DNA of 64,000 nucleotides from Cruorifilaria tuberocauda (taxonomy: Eukaryota > Nematoda > Chromadorea > Rhabditida > Onchocercidae): the NCBI GenBank assembly GCA_013365365.1, contig JABVXU010000319.1, positions 1 to 64,000 of the forward strand, written 5' to 3'. The translations under genes were made by a program, and so were the position numbers. The notes under the pieces are model-generated. The model saw nothing but the letters and a program-made list of their open reading frames with translations. It was not told the origin of the DNA and made no database searches. This document shows positions 27,001 through 37,210 of this stretch, one piece after another. The number at the start of each line of letters is the position of its first letter. The first letter of the stretch is position 1.

Positions 27001-30000
27001 TAAATCTTAAAAACATGAAGAAGTTGTTTGCTCAGTTTATTTGCTGAATAAGGAGTGTGATGCAAATTACTGTTTGTGGTCTGATAATTTTTAAAATAAG
27101 TCAGAAAAAATTTTGATTCATTAGATGATCAAATGGTAAGAATAGCTACTAATGCGATTAATTTTGCTTCATAAAATAGTGACATGAAGCTAGTAAGTTT
27201 ATAATACATCCCAATGATATTCTACATTTGATATTTTTTATTAAAAATATCTTAGATCCTTCATGATTTTTGCTATTATGTTTTAATTATTTGAAAATGA
27301 TTTTTTTCACCAGTGATCATTGAAGGAGTATCTATATAGCTGATGGTTGTGTAGTAATGTAGATTTATAGTTTGCTGAAATGAGAAGGAAGAAAAAGAGT
27401 CTCGGATTTGCTGAATGAGTGATGAAACATTTCCAGTGGAATTCATCTCTCTGCCTTTTCTAAACTATTTTTGAATTCCTTGAAATTGTTGAAAAGAGGA
27501 AATTGCTGAATAGCTTGAGGCATTTCATTTTTAAATGACATCTCTCATATAAATTAATTTACTTGCATGCATTTCTACGGAAGAAAATATGGAGAAATTT
27601 TAATCAAGATTATCAGTGAAAAATCTATGAAACTTGTTGCTAAAAAATATATCTCGTGACTACTCAAATTGAGAGTGATTCAGAAAGGAATGAGTAATCA
27701 AAATAGTAGGCCACAAACTATAGTTTAAACCTAAAAAGAGCAAAATTCCAACAATCGTTCAAATCATTCTAAGTAACATGCGAACAAAGATTTTCGGCTC
27801 GGAAGTGTTTTTTTTAGCGTGAAAGAATTGAATCTTTAATGAATGAAACGTATTGTTCAATAATGGCAACTGTTTCTTTTCTTTTTTTGGAAAGAGGTAA
27901 AGAGAGCTATTAGTCAGCTTTCTTTATAATTTCATATCATAATTCGATTCGCTTCATTTGTAATTTACTTCTGAAAAACTTCTACCACATATTTCTGCGA
28001 CTATTACAAATATATATATATATACAATTTCAGCTACTGGTTTATAACATCGTTGGCTGTCTGCGATGTAACAATGGTAATGATTAGTTTAGCTCACCTT
28101 GTGCCGGCGACAGCTTTTCATGGTGCCTTTCTAGATTTCCACTCGGTTCGCAATGTACTTATGATATTCTTCTATGATCTTTTTTGGTATACAGCTGTTC
28201 TGCAATTAGGACTTATGGCATGTAACAGGTTTGTCGAATAAGTTTTGAAAATTTATCGAAAATTCAAGTTTCCTGCGAAACAAATCACAGATCTTTTGAC
28301 TATTATATTCTTTCATGGACGCATTTATGTTTTAGATTGAACAAATTTTGAGTAAAATTCACAATACTAACGTTCGTGACGAAATAAGTTCAATTTCCAT
28401 ATTTAGTTTTTCCAGGTTGAGTAATGAGACATGAAAATGTTTCCATTATTCTCGCACCTGAGTAAATTCTCACGTTTATTATTTTGAAATTAGCCAATAG
28501 AATTTTTATCCTTCCAAAAGAACAAATTGCAGATTTGTAAGCATAGTTTATCCAATGGAATATAAATGGTTATTTTCACCAAGAAAAGCATTCCTTATAA
28601 TATTATTTGGTTATGTATTAGGCTTCGCTGTGTCATTGCCAACATTATTCCCGTGTTGTCATACATTATGGAACTCTGACTATTACATCACTGTCTACGA
28701 TCCTATGGATACCTGGTACGATGTCTATTTTTTTAGCTTATTATATCACAAAGTTTTTGCTTAACATCGCGTATTGTTAGAACTGGAATTGAATACAATT
28801 AAATCAAAGAGAATGTTGCTATATATCAAGCTGCAAATGCGACAAATATGCGTAATTCAGAAAAAGAGAAATTAGATATTACATGGTAATATGAATGAAT
28901 AATGGATATATGAAATATTTCTAAGACTCATCAAAAGTAGAAACGATAGAGAAATGAACTTCAATAATTAGTTTGTAATTTTAGGCGCGTTTATTACTTT
29001 CTATAGTTCATATTACAATAGTTATGATGAGAAGAAATTAAGTGCCGACACAGTACAAAGTAAGTGTCACGGATATTAAAGTGCGGAATAAGAGATAATG
29101 AGAGTACATTATGATAACGAAAGCTAATTGTGGATAGAAACTTCAAATTACAAGAAAGGATGAGGAAAGGAAAGAGTACCTCCCTTAAAGATTGAGCAAT
29201 TAATAAAGCACTTTCCGCGCTTAGAAAAATTATTTGCAGATAATGATTTTTCCTGAGTTTTACAGAAATGCTTAAAATTAATGGAAAAATGAGGGATACT
29301 AAATAAAGTGCACTAAATACGACGATTTTTGATTTCAGTTTGATATTTACATTCTTTTTTATTGATAGATAAGAAGCGTTAAAATCAATGTTGGCCAGCA
29401 AAATGGTTGAAAAAAATTAAAGCCTATATTATGTTAGTACCATCGACATTCAAAGTAGATTTGGCTGGAAAATAATCACTACCATTCTTAGACCGCAGTC
29501 AGCCAGTGATGTTACAAACCAGTAGCTGAATTATACATCTTCCTATGATAATAATCGCAGAGATATGTGATAAAAGTTTTTCAGAAGTAAATTATAAATG
29601 ACACAAATTATGATACGAAATTTTATTTTTGCTTCTGATTTTGATTTTAATATCATTGTGATTCATCATATTTTAAAGTTCTAACGATTTCATTAATTAC
29701 CAAAACGGTTGAAATATGGTAGAGGAAGGCACCATATTAAATAAGAAATCAACTGAAGGATTAATTTAAAGATAATGTATAATAGAACAGAGTAAGTAAA
29801 AAAATATTGCTTTTTGTCTAAAAGTAATATTTTTATTTAAAAGCATTTATCTAAAACTAAATTGACATAATTTAAAAACGAGAAATTTTAGTTGTAATTA
29901 AAAATGATTTTGTGAGTGATAGGTTTGAAATTATTATCGATTATGATGGGACTTCCTAGATATATAAAACTGCAAAATTCAGAATTCAGGAATAGTCAGA

Positions 30001-32416
30001 ATTCAGAATAGTCAGAAAGGCATCACTGTAAAGTAGCAAAATAAATTAAGAGGAAAAAGGATTAGTGATAATCAATAAAAACAATCCCAACTATAGGAAA
30101 GCGTCACTTACATTCTTTGACAGACAGTTGTGTAAGATAGTTGTATAAGAGTCAAGTCATTTCATTTCATTTAAAAATCTCGCTGTTTCTCTTATTTTCT
30201 CTGATGTAATTTTTTTAAATGTGTAGAACACAATATTTTTAAGGTCCTAATAAAATCAGAAATATTGAGAAAACTCAATTACTTCATGAGGTACAAACTA
30301 CTGATTTGAAAATCACTGCTCACTACAAAATACTGATATATTAAATTTAAATCCTTTATTTGCTTTGATAATCATTACAATAATTTCACGATGTTGGATT
30401 TTGGTAAGTAATAATATATATTGTAAATTAAGAAAGGGTGGTTTAACATTTAAACGGAAACAGTACAAGTTTTCTCTGTAATGATTGGATCGTTATAAAA
30501 TTGATTTCTATGTAGGAATTGCTTGGTTCCTGAGATTTATTGAGAGAATGAATCACAGCTACATGAATATTTGCTTCATGAAAAATGTTTTTGTCTTATT
30601 TTAATGAGATAGCATATCTCACCTCTAGTTAGTTGTGGATGGACATTCAATTTCGAGCACATGGGAGCTCAGTGAACTTCATGAAACTTGAGATTGATAA
30701 TAACAACAAATAAGAGAATTTCCCTGAGGCATTTCTGGTCTCATTATTTTTCTCACTTCAATTTCATACTTGCACAACATAAGATATAGTATACAAGAAA
30801 CATGATCAAATTGTGTTTTTCTTATAATTCTTTGGAAGATTGAAATAAGCGAAATAAGAACTGATAACGTAAGCAAACTTGATCTTCAGAAAATTTAATC
30901 AGGTCTTTTATTTAGCGGTCTTTAAGTCAATGCGTTAGTTAATCAAGTAGCCATTTGAAATATCAGAAAAGAGATTAAAAATAGGAAGTATTGAACAATG
31001 CCATGCGATTGAGTGAACTTTAAAAAGTAACATACTTTAATTTGATGCGCCTGCTTGCGATCTTTTGCAAACTTAAACACATATCATTTTTAGGTATAAA
31101 TATATTGATATGGGTGTTAATAGTCTATCTTTACTGGTTATGATTATTTCCTACGCAACAATTATCTATAAAGTGCGGGAAAGTAGCCGAGCAATGGCCA
31201 AACATCAGTTAATGGCATGCGATTTGTTAATTATTAAATCTAATTTTTTTCTTAATTTAAAAAATAAAGAGCAGTCAATAGACTCACTATTGCACTTAAT
31301 TGCAGATCCACCAGGAAACTGTGATAAACTTTTTGTCGTTATTCGGCTTTCAAACTTCTAGCAGACATCATTTAATGGTTTTAACACTTTAAACAGCTGC
31401 GCCTTAGCAAAACAAACTCTAGAAAATTTGGAATGACTTTAAAATTTACATAGAGCTTGCTGTCATTTTGCTGTCCTTTTATTTGCAGATAAAAAATATT
31501 CGCTTAGGAAATAGTGATGATTCGCACTTGAAATCGAGCAGTTTTAGGACAACACGTGGACAAATCAGTAAAAAAGAGATGAGACTTTTCATACAAGTAA
31601 GAAAATTAAAATTGTTTCGTTTTGAATTTGATATTTCTGGCTTCTGTTTTTGTTACTTCATCATTATTGTTAAGTTTTACATGTAATTTTGGCTTTAAGT
31701 TTTGATAAAAGTTTTAGTTTTTCCTGGTTTCATTGATCTTTCTACTAACTTGGACAACATGGCAATGGCTTCCTCATATATCTGAATCAAAATGGGCTTA
31801 TTTTATTATGACTTCGTTATTTTTCATAAATAATTCCATCAATCCGACCGTATACTTACTCTTCAATAACCAGGTTTCCTCTTTAATCTTTTTTTCATGT
31901 TAAACATACGACAATTGAGAATGAGTTATATTTAAAAATGAATCGTTGGAACCAGTTACCAAGCTTTACTACGATTACTTTCCAAGTTTATGAATATTTT
32001 GCTTGCAGTTACGACATGAAGTAGGTCGTTTGTTATGTAATTCAAATGGAAAAACAGCTCCACGAACACATCGTGGATGTATTTTAACGTCCAATGAACT
32101 GCTCAAATATGCAGCTAAAAACCAATCAACAGTAAACAGTGGCAGTAGCAGTCAACATGATGGACATTGCGAAGCTTCAACAACGCACAGTGGACAGAAC
32201 TTGCTAACAACCAGGACATCCCACACTACTGATACAAATAAAGTTGTGAGTTCAGAGACAGCTTCAATGATCGTCACAATGGCAAATAATGCTGTCACAA
32301 CGGATGATAATGACGTAACAAACATAGCGATAGCAGTTGTGTGGAAAAAACCGCATCGACAGTTACTTGTTGATGATAATATCATTAATGATGAAAATGA
32401 CATTTTGATTGTTTAA
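24078..32416 (+). CDS. Seven-transmembrane receptor, nematode chemoreceptor-like (Srx-like)
   Basis: G-protein-coupled receptor expected in the plasma membrane; ligand unknown. Exons: 24078-24139, 24898-25029, 28034-28228, 28533-28715, 31094 to an uncertain donor (GT at 31173, or further right), 31489-31596, 31718-31873, 32009-32416. All other junctions agree in phase. Helix 1 is IVVVTVWLIMLIYALVSNVL. Helix 2 contains SLAVCDVTMV. The helix 3 end is CNRFVSIVYP, so NRF replaces the classical DRY and is followed by the usual IVYP. Helix 7 carries NNSINPTVYLLFN, a canonical NPxxY. Next comes LRHEVGRLLC, a helix-8-like segment with a possible palmitoylated Cys. The last exon adds about 120 residues rich in Ser, Thr, Asn and Asp, with many phosphorylatable sites. 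The start is a guess: the first ATG of an exon whose frame is open further upstream. The overall texture resembles nematode Srx/Srsx receptors; a peptide receptor is the main alternative. Confidence 0.85.
25124..25360 (-). CDS. Antisense exon-like ORF in receptor intron
   Basis: On the minus strand an acceptor-like GAAGTTAG near 25360 opens a frame. It begins SKKVIYPLRLCQHLEDALDA, continues through a predicted helical stretch DELVNHGFLTIQHQNELLEL, and stops at 25124. The composition (balanced acidic, Leu, Gln, His) resembles real protein more than most random frames here. There is no in-frame ATG at the left of the helical part, so it would be an internal or last exon. No family recognised and no partner exon found. 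Confidence 0.25.
26928..26994. repeat. Long imperfect inverted repeat, 67 bases
   Basis: The left arm starts ATTACATGCTAATAAAAGA; the right arm, reverse-complemented, starts ATTACATATGCTAATAAAAG. After a 2-base bulge the arms share 12 consecutive pairs, and pairing continues imperfectly almost to a tiny CC loop. The 67-base size suits a microRNA-like precursor, but the loop is unusually small, so a miniature inverted-repeat element or cruciform is at least as likely. It lies in receptor intron 2. Confidence 0.55.
28716..31093 (+). other. Long intron 4 of the receptor gene
   Basis: A 2.4-kb intron between the GTACGA donor after ...DPMDTW and the TTTTTAG acceptor before YKYIDMGVNS. It contains a 135-codon antisense ORF (28994-29401), a short direct repeat near 29981-30016 and otherwise AT-rich sequence. 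Confidence 0.7.
28994..29401 (-). CDS. Antisense 135-codon hydrophobic ORF nested in receptor intron
   Basis: Starts at ATG 29399-29401 and runs 135 codons to a stop. It is the longest open frame in the window that is not part of a recognised gene. The product has three candidate membrane segments: about residues 26-47 (IVVFSALYLVSLIFPLILSI), 54-71 (LQIIFLSAESALLIAQSL) and 76-92. A possible donor AGG|GAG|GTACTC lies after the second, so it may instead be a first exon. No family recognised. Long open frames do occur by chance in 128 kb of six-frame sequence, so confidence stays low. Confidence 0.3.
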   Translation of the reverse strand: MLANIDFNASYLSIKKNVNIKLKSKIVVFSALYLVSLIFPLILSISVKLRKNHYLQIIFLSAESALLIAQSLREVLFPFLILSCNLKFLSTISFRYHNVLSLSLIPHFNIRDTYFVLCRHLISSHHNYCNMNYRK

Positions 32417-32979
32417 TTTATCAATTACTCCATGTTTGTTTTACCGTTAAAATGTATGATTCATAATTTTAGCTTCCCAGTGCATTATGTTTGTTAAGGT
32501 ATCGAAAGAAAAATATGGTATACATCTCACAGACCTTATGTGAAATCTTCCATTCGTTTTCATTATCCTTCAACTCCTTTTCAAAACGAGTTCCATATAT
32601 CAAAGAAATAGCTCTGAACAGTGATCGTAACGTTAGAAGATTTAGATTCGCTCCATCCCTTTCGATATACCGAAATAAAATACTAAAGAAAAAATTTCGT
32701 GCAGTCCACTTTTGTTTACATTATTTACATATAATCTTTTAATATGAGCTTTTCTTAATACATTGTTATATTGTCTAAAAAGAACTGAAAAATGCATAAA
32801 GGCACGAGAAGGAAGTTATTTTCATAGCGACATAAAAAGATAATACAAATTGAGAAATCGAAAACTAAAAATCTTTAAACCGCTCTTCATCTGATGGGTG
32901 TGACAGATAAGAGAGTACATGGATGGAGGCAATGGCCTCATAACTTTTATACATTCAGTGGTGTCAAAAGAATTGATTG

Positions 32980-33235
32980 AAAAGTATTCCCAATATTCAA
33001 ACTAATTATAGAAATCATGATTGGTTGAATGAAGGAGGAATTCCTGCGGCCAAGAACAAAGACGTCTACGAGCTGCATATAACGGACTTGCTGTACCCGG
33101 CAGTGCATATATCCTTACGTTGGACGGTATATGAACTACCATTTACCGAGGATTTGGCTGGTATCTGAGCCAATGCTTGGCATTGGCAATATCCTATGCT
33201 TTTTCGGTTTAGTGCTTAACAAGCTTCAAATACGT
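32980..33235. other. GC-richer block open in several frames, unassigned
   Basis: Bases 33030-33130 are clearly richer in GC than their surroundings and are open in several frames on both strands. On the plus strand one frame reads NEGGIPAAKNKDVYELHI and another RRLRAAYNGLAVPGSAYILT. A third frame to its right reads YHLPRIWLVSEPMLGIGNIL. On the minus strand an ATG-initiated frame contains RIYALPGTASPLYAARRRLC. It lies between the receptor and the bacterial-type remnant. It could be a decayed mobile element, another transferred fragment or an unlinked exon. Confidence 0.25.
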
Positions 33236-33467
33236 AACTTAAAATTTTGGAAATAACTATTTTGAATTACTATTTAATAATACAGAAAGTCTGGAGGGTA
33301 AAGAGGTGCAGGTAATAACATACGATAAGAGATTTTTTTAGCTTTAATAATTTAATAGAGAAGAGAAAATTAAAGCTGACTGTAGCTTGAGTATGCTCGA
33401 CGATTTACTTAGTAGTATTGAAATAAGGTAAGGCATTTGTCGAGACGTATACAAGTTGAACTTGCAG

Positions 33468-33634
33468 ACAAATCGAATTATACAGTGAAGGCCATTTAAA
33501 TAAAACTTATGCAAGTTACATCGAACTTTGCCATGATGAAAAGTACCATGCAGGAAGAAAATGCAGTCAATACCAAGACATCATTAATTTTTTCAAAAAA
33601 CAGGGAAATAATGTTGAGATAAATACTAATTAAA
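33468..33634 (+). other. Open segment after an acceptor-like site, unassigned
   Basis: CTTGCAG at 33461-33467 is followed by about 55 open codons to TAA. The frame contains YSEGHLNKTYASYIELCHDE and then a Lys/Gly/Asn-rich stretch including three Cys in total with the preceding block. The frame has no ATG near its start. It lies about 360 bases before the transporter remnant and might belong to the same insertion or to an unrelated exon. Confidence 0.2.
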
Positions 33635-33994
33635 GCATAACAACTTAATGTAAGCATAAAAGCAGATATTAAGCCACATTTTAAATGTTTTAATACTTAC
33701 ATTTGAAATAAATTCAACTCATTAATAAATCATTAATGATTATAATTTCAGTAGAAAAAAATGCTCATATACGGACGATATGGATTGACGACTAATGAAG
33801 GCGAAATCCTTTGGAAGGGTAAAATATGCACTTGTAAAGTAAACTTTGTTGTTCCTAGCAATGGATTTAAAGGCGTTATACTCATAAAATGATTATATGG
33901 CATGAGTTAACTTTATCTGAAATACAATAGGCAATGTTCTTTTTTATTAGAAAGTGAATAAGTAAAGAAAATTTTAATTTCTTGTCAGTTTTAC

Positions 33995-34790
33995 AGTTCG
34001 GTTTGGATTTAGACCATCGCTAGACGCATTTGTTTTTGGCTACATTGGAGATAAATACGGCAGAAGGAAAATTTTATTAGCTTCTGCAATACTACTTTTA
34101 ATTTCATCCATTGTAACTGCAATGATATTTAATGCTAAAGAGATAGGAATATTTTCCTATATTGCTTCTGATTCGCAGAATAGTGAAAGGAATGGCAACA
34201 GGTGGAGAAAAAAATATCAATCCAACTTTTTAAATAAAACATTCAAGTGATAAAAAAAATCGAAGTTCTTTAGGTAGGATGAAAGCTTTCAATAGTGCGC
34301 AAAAAATCCACAAGTGAAAATCACGAAATTTATGGTTGGAGGTGCTTTCTATTTCTCTTTTATTACGGGCATAATGGGATTTTTAATAACATACATAATA
34401 GAGGAGAGCTTAGCATACAAAATTCACAGTGAACGTCTGTTCCATCCATCGTTTCTAAAATCGAGAATTACTTAAGGAGTATAAAAAAGAACTTGTGATA
34501 GCAATTGGATTGGGTATTGTCCAAAATACAACTGTCTGCTCAGCAATTATGTTTTATTATGCATCCGTTAAAGGATTTGTTAGGTATCGATTTTAAAAAT
34601 GCAGCAAGAATCATGGTTGAAATAATATTTGGAGTGTCTGCATTGTTGCTTGCAATACTATCTGATAAAATGAAAAAAAGTGTAATGGTTCCTAGACTAA
34701 TAACTTTACCAATCTATCCGCTCTTATCATACGATAACCATTATTTCATCAAGCATATCAATACATTATTCTTTTGAAATATATAATTCT
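33995..34790 (+). pseudogene. Decayed bacterial MHS-type major facilitator transporter (probable Wolbachia transfer)
   Basis: Fragments colinear with the ProP-like metabolite:H+ symporter family, found in Wolbachia and Rickettsia. They are spread over several frames with no splice signals between them. In order: GFRPSLDAFVFGYIGDKYGR with the motif-A Arg/Lys run (about 34005-34075), corresponding to the family's G-F-x-x-R-P...GDKYGRR block; a second frame with LLLIRRIVKGMATGGE (about 34162-34209), matching R-x-x-Q-G-x-x-x-G-G-E; GGAFYFSFITGIMGFLITYI; KKELVIAIGLGIVQNTT (from about 34485); and KNAARIMVEIIFGVSALLLA followed by ILSDKM (about 34590-34680). The spacing matches a compact intron-free bacterial gene. 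Its N-terminal helices and C-terminal third are missing or unrecognisable. At least three frameshifts plus stops make it non-functional. Bacterial origin is inferred from family signature and absence of introns; Wolbachia as donor is inferred from host type. Confidence 0.75.
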
Positions 34791-34799
34791 GTCTGTTCC

Positions 34800-37200
34800 A
34801 GTAGTTTATAGAAAAAGCTAAAAAAAATTTACACCAGGTATTTATTTACCTCACCATCTGTGACTAGCTTGATATTTTTACTTCAAATCAAAGATGTAGA
34901 CAAAAAAATTGATAGGTGGAACCTTCTTTTTAATAAGAAGTCTTCATACTATGATCATCTCAATCCAATATACTCAGAATTCTATCCAATTTTTATGTTT
35001 TCATTGATAAAGTAAAAATATTCTAATTTAAGTAAAATTAGCGAATGGTTCTATCCCACTGTAAGTAAATTCTATTATTATCAGATAGAGCTAAAAAATA
35101 CTGATTCCCTTCCTGTTAAGACGTTAATTCTACTCTTGCAACACTTTCAGTGACCCTAATCAGTCATTTTAATTTCTTTTTTTAACTTTGAATCGTCTAG
35201 ACACACAAAAATTAATTCAACGGTTAAGCAACGATCACACCTTCGAAGGTGAAAAGAGGAATTATTTACTAAGATTTCTATAGCATAAATTTTAAAATAC
35301 AACAATGTTCAGATACATTATAAAGCTATTCCCTTTTTTCCCTACAACATTCTTCATAAATCACGCTGATGCACAGCTCCCAATACTCAACATCATCCAA
35401 AATCGTTATTGAAGATTCAAATGCTAAACATCCAACTTTCCGTCATAATACAATAATATAACATTCAAAATACGTAACAATCGTGCACCATGCAGATGAT
35501 TTATTTTGCTAGTGACGTATTCCCGAAGATATTAAACAGTTCTGGTCTTTTGTTTCAAATACTTCGCTTTAAAAGCATCAGAGCATTCTTTTTAATTCTC
35601 TTACGTTCAAAATAATTTAAAATCACTGCTTTCTACATTTCAATTTCAATTAGCTCTTCAGCAAAAATTATTGAACTGAGTATGTGACGTGAAACTCTGA
35701 AATGAGTATGTGAAATACTATTCAAAGTTACTAAAGAACATAAGCCACAAACATAAATGAAACATGTTGTCAATGTCCTCTATACTTTATTTTTAACCGA
35801 AAATTCAATTAATTTATTCAATTAGTCTGCATTTTAATAAATAATATGCATGAAAGCAGTAAAAAGTAATAAAACAAACAAATGCACTAGACACTATTCA
35901 CCGATTATCATTCGGCAATCCTCTAACATAAGTCAATAAATCAACGATATTAAAGAGGATTTTTTTAGAAAGGGAATTTACAACACTGAAGAAAAAATGA
36001 AGGAAACTAAATATTCATTAGCCACTGTTATTAAAAAACAATACCTTCCATATTTCAGAAAAAAAAGTTATTTTACAACAAAAAACCATAAGAAGCTTGT
36101 AGAAGATGTCGAACAAAAAACAACGTAAAAAAGCAAAAATGCAAATTCTTCTAAACTAGGATTAATCGAATCGATAATAAGAAGTGAAAATTGTGTGAAA
36201 ACTGATATAAAGATTTGCAAAATTTGATAATACTTGAACTGCGTGAACGCCAAAAAAAGTTCGATAACATTCCACATATCTCATCCCATTAAAATATTCC
36301 ATTTGTGTACTGTTAAAAAATTAATATACCGAAAACAAATTAAATTAGACATATAGAGAGTCAAAACGAACAAAAAAATTAAAATGCTATAACCGAAATA
36401 AACAAAAGGAATTAATAATGTACGGCAATGAATTACATTCTGCTACTTCAATATTCTTTTATATATTGATACGTGGGTCTCCAAAACGTTTCTTGCATAA
36501 TACCATATTCAAAAAATAGTATCCCTTTCAAATCTGACTTGTTCGCCATGATCGGTTTAGCTAATTTGATTAAAAGAGCCAAGAAAAGGTATGGAAGCAA
36601 TTGTGAAGCTCAGGAAATTGAAACTTTTCAATAAGCAACAATCCTATTCACTAACTGCTCTTCAGCTTTCCCATCGAATAACATGAATGTTAGTATAAAT
36701 AAATTATAGAACAAATATTAAAAATTATTCCGATAAATGCTTGAGGATTGTTCTTTTTTCTTATCGAACAGAAATTGAATGTTTTCTAATTCAGAAAGCT
36801 CAAAAATAAACCCCATCTTCATTTTCCTCAGAAGTTTTTTTTTTTTCTACAATTGAATGACCCAATTTAGCACTTTCCGTTTACACACAAGAGAAAATTT
36901 AGATCAAACAATCGGCAGCGAAATTCCTTTTTATTTACATTTTGATTCTACAGGAATTACTGTCACACGGGAGGAAATAAAATCCACTACCTTGAATTTC
37001 TCACCATTACGTAATCTTAGATCCTTTTTGAAATATTACGAAATAGATCTATGCAATTCTAATTACCGAGTTTTACTGACTTGATCTAGTATTTCGTCCC
37101 AAAATCTTATCTTTATCAAAATACATTTGCTAATATGAACGCTGAACGTTAGAGAGAAATTTGAGACTATCCATGGGTAATATAAAATGTAAAACGAATC
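34800..37200. other. Gene-poor spacer 3' of the adaptor gene
   Basis: AT-rich DNA between the transporter remnant and the 3' end of the minus-strand adaptor gene. It should contain the 3' UTR of that gene just left of 37211. No other coding or structural feature was recognised; the open frames here are short and Lys/Phe/Asn-rich. Confidence 0.6.
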
Positions 37201-37210
37201 ACATGAGGGA

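Larger units (their letters stand above)
25030..28033 (+). other. Long intron 2 of the receptor gene
   Basis: A 3-kb intron between a GTACTT donor and a TTTCAG acceptor preceded by an AT dinucleotide run (about 28009-28025). It contains an antisense ORF (25124-25330), the long hairpin 26928-26994 and several short open frames, but no recognised family. Confidence 0.7.

Noticed and set aside
29981..30016. Short direct repeat of GAATTCAG-AATAGTCA
   Set aside because: Only two short copies, common slippage-type repetition in AT-rich introns.
32152..32403. 83-codon antisense ORF under the last receptor exon
   Set aside because: Mirror of a Ser/Thr-rich coding exon; the sense frame fits the receptor chain with correct phase.
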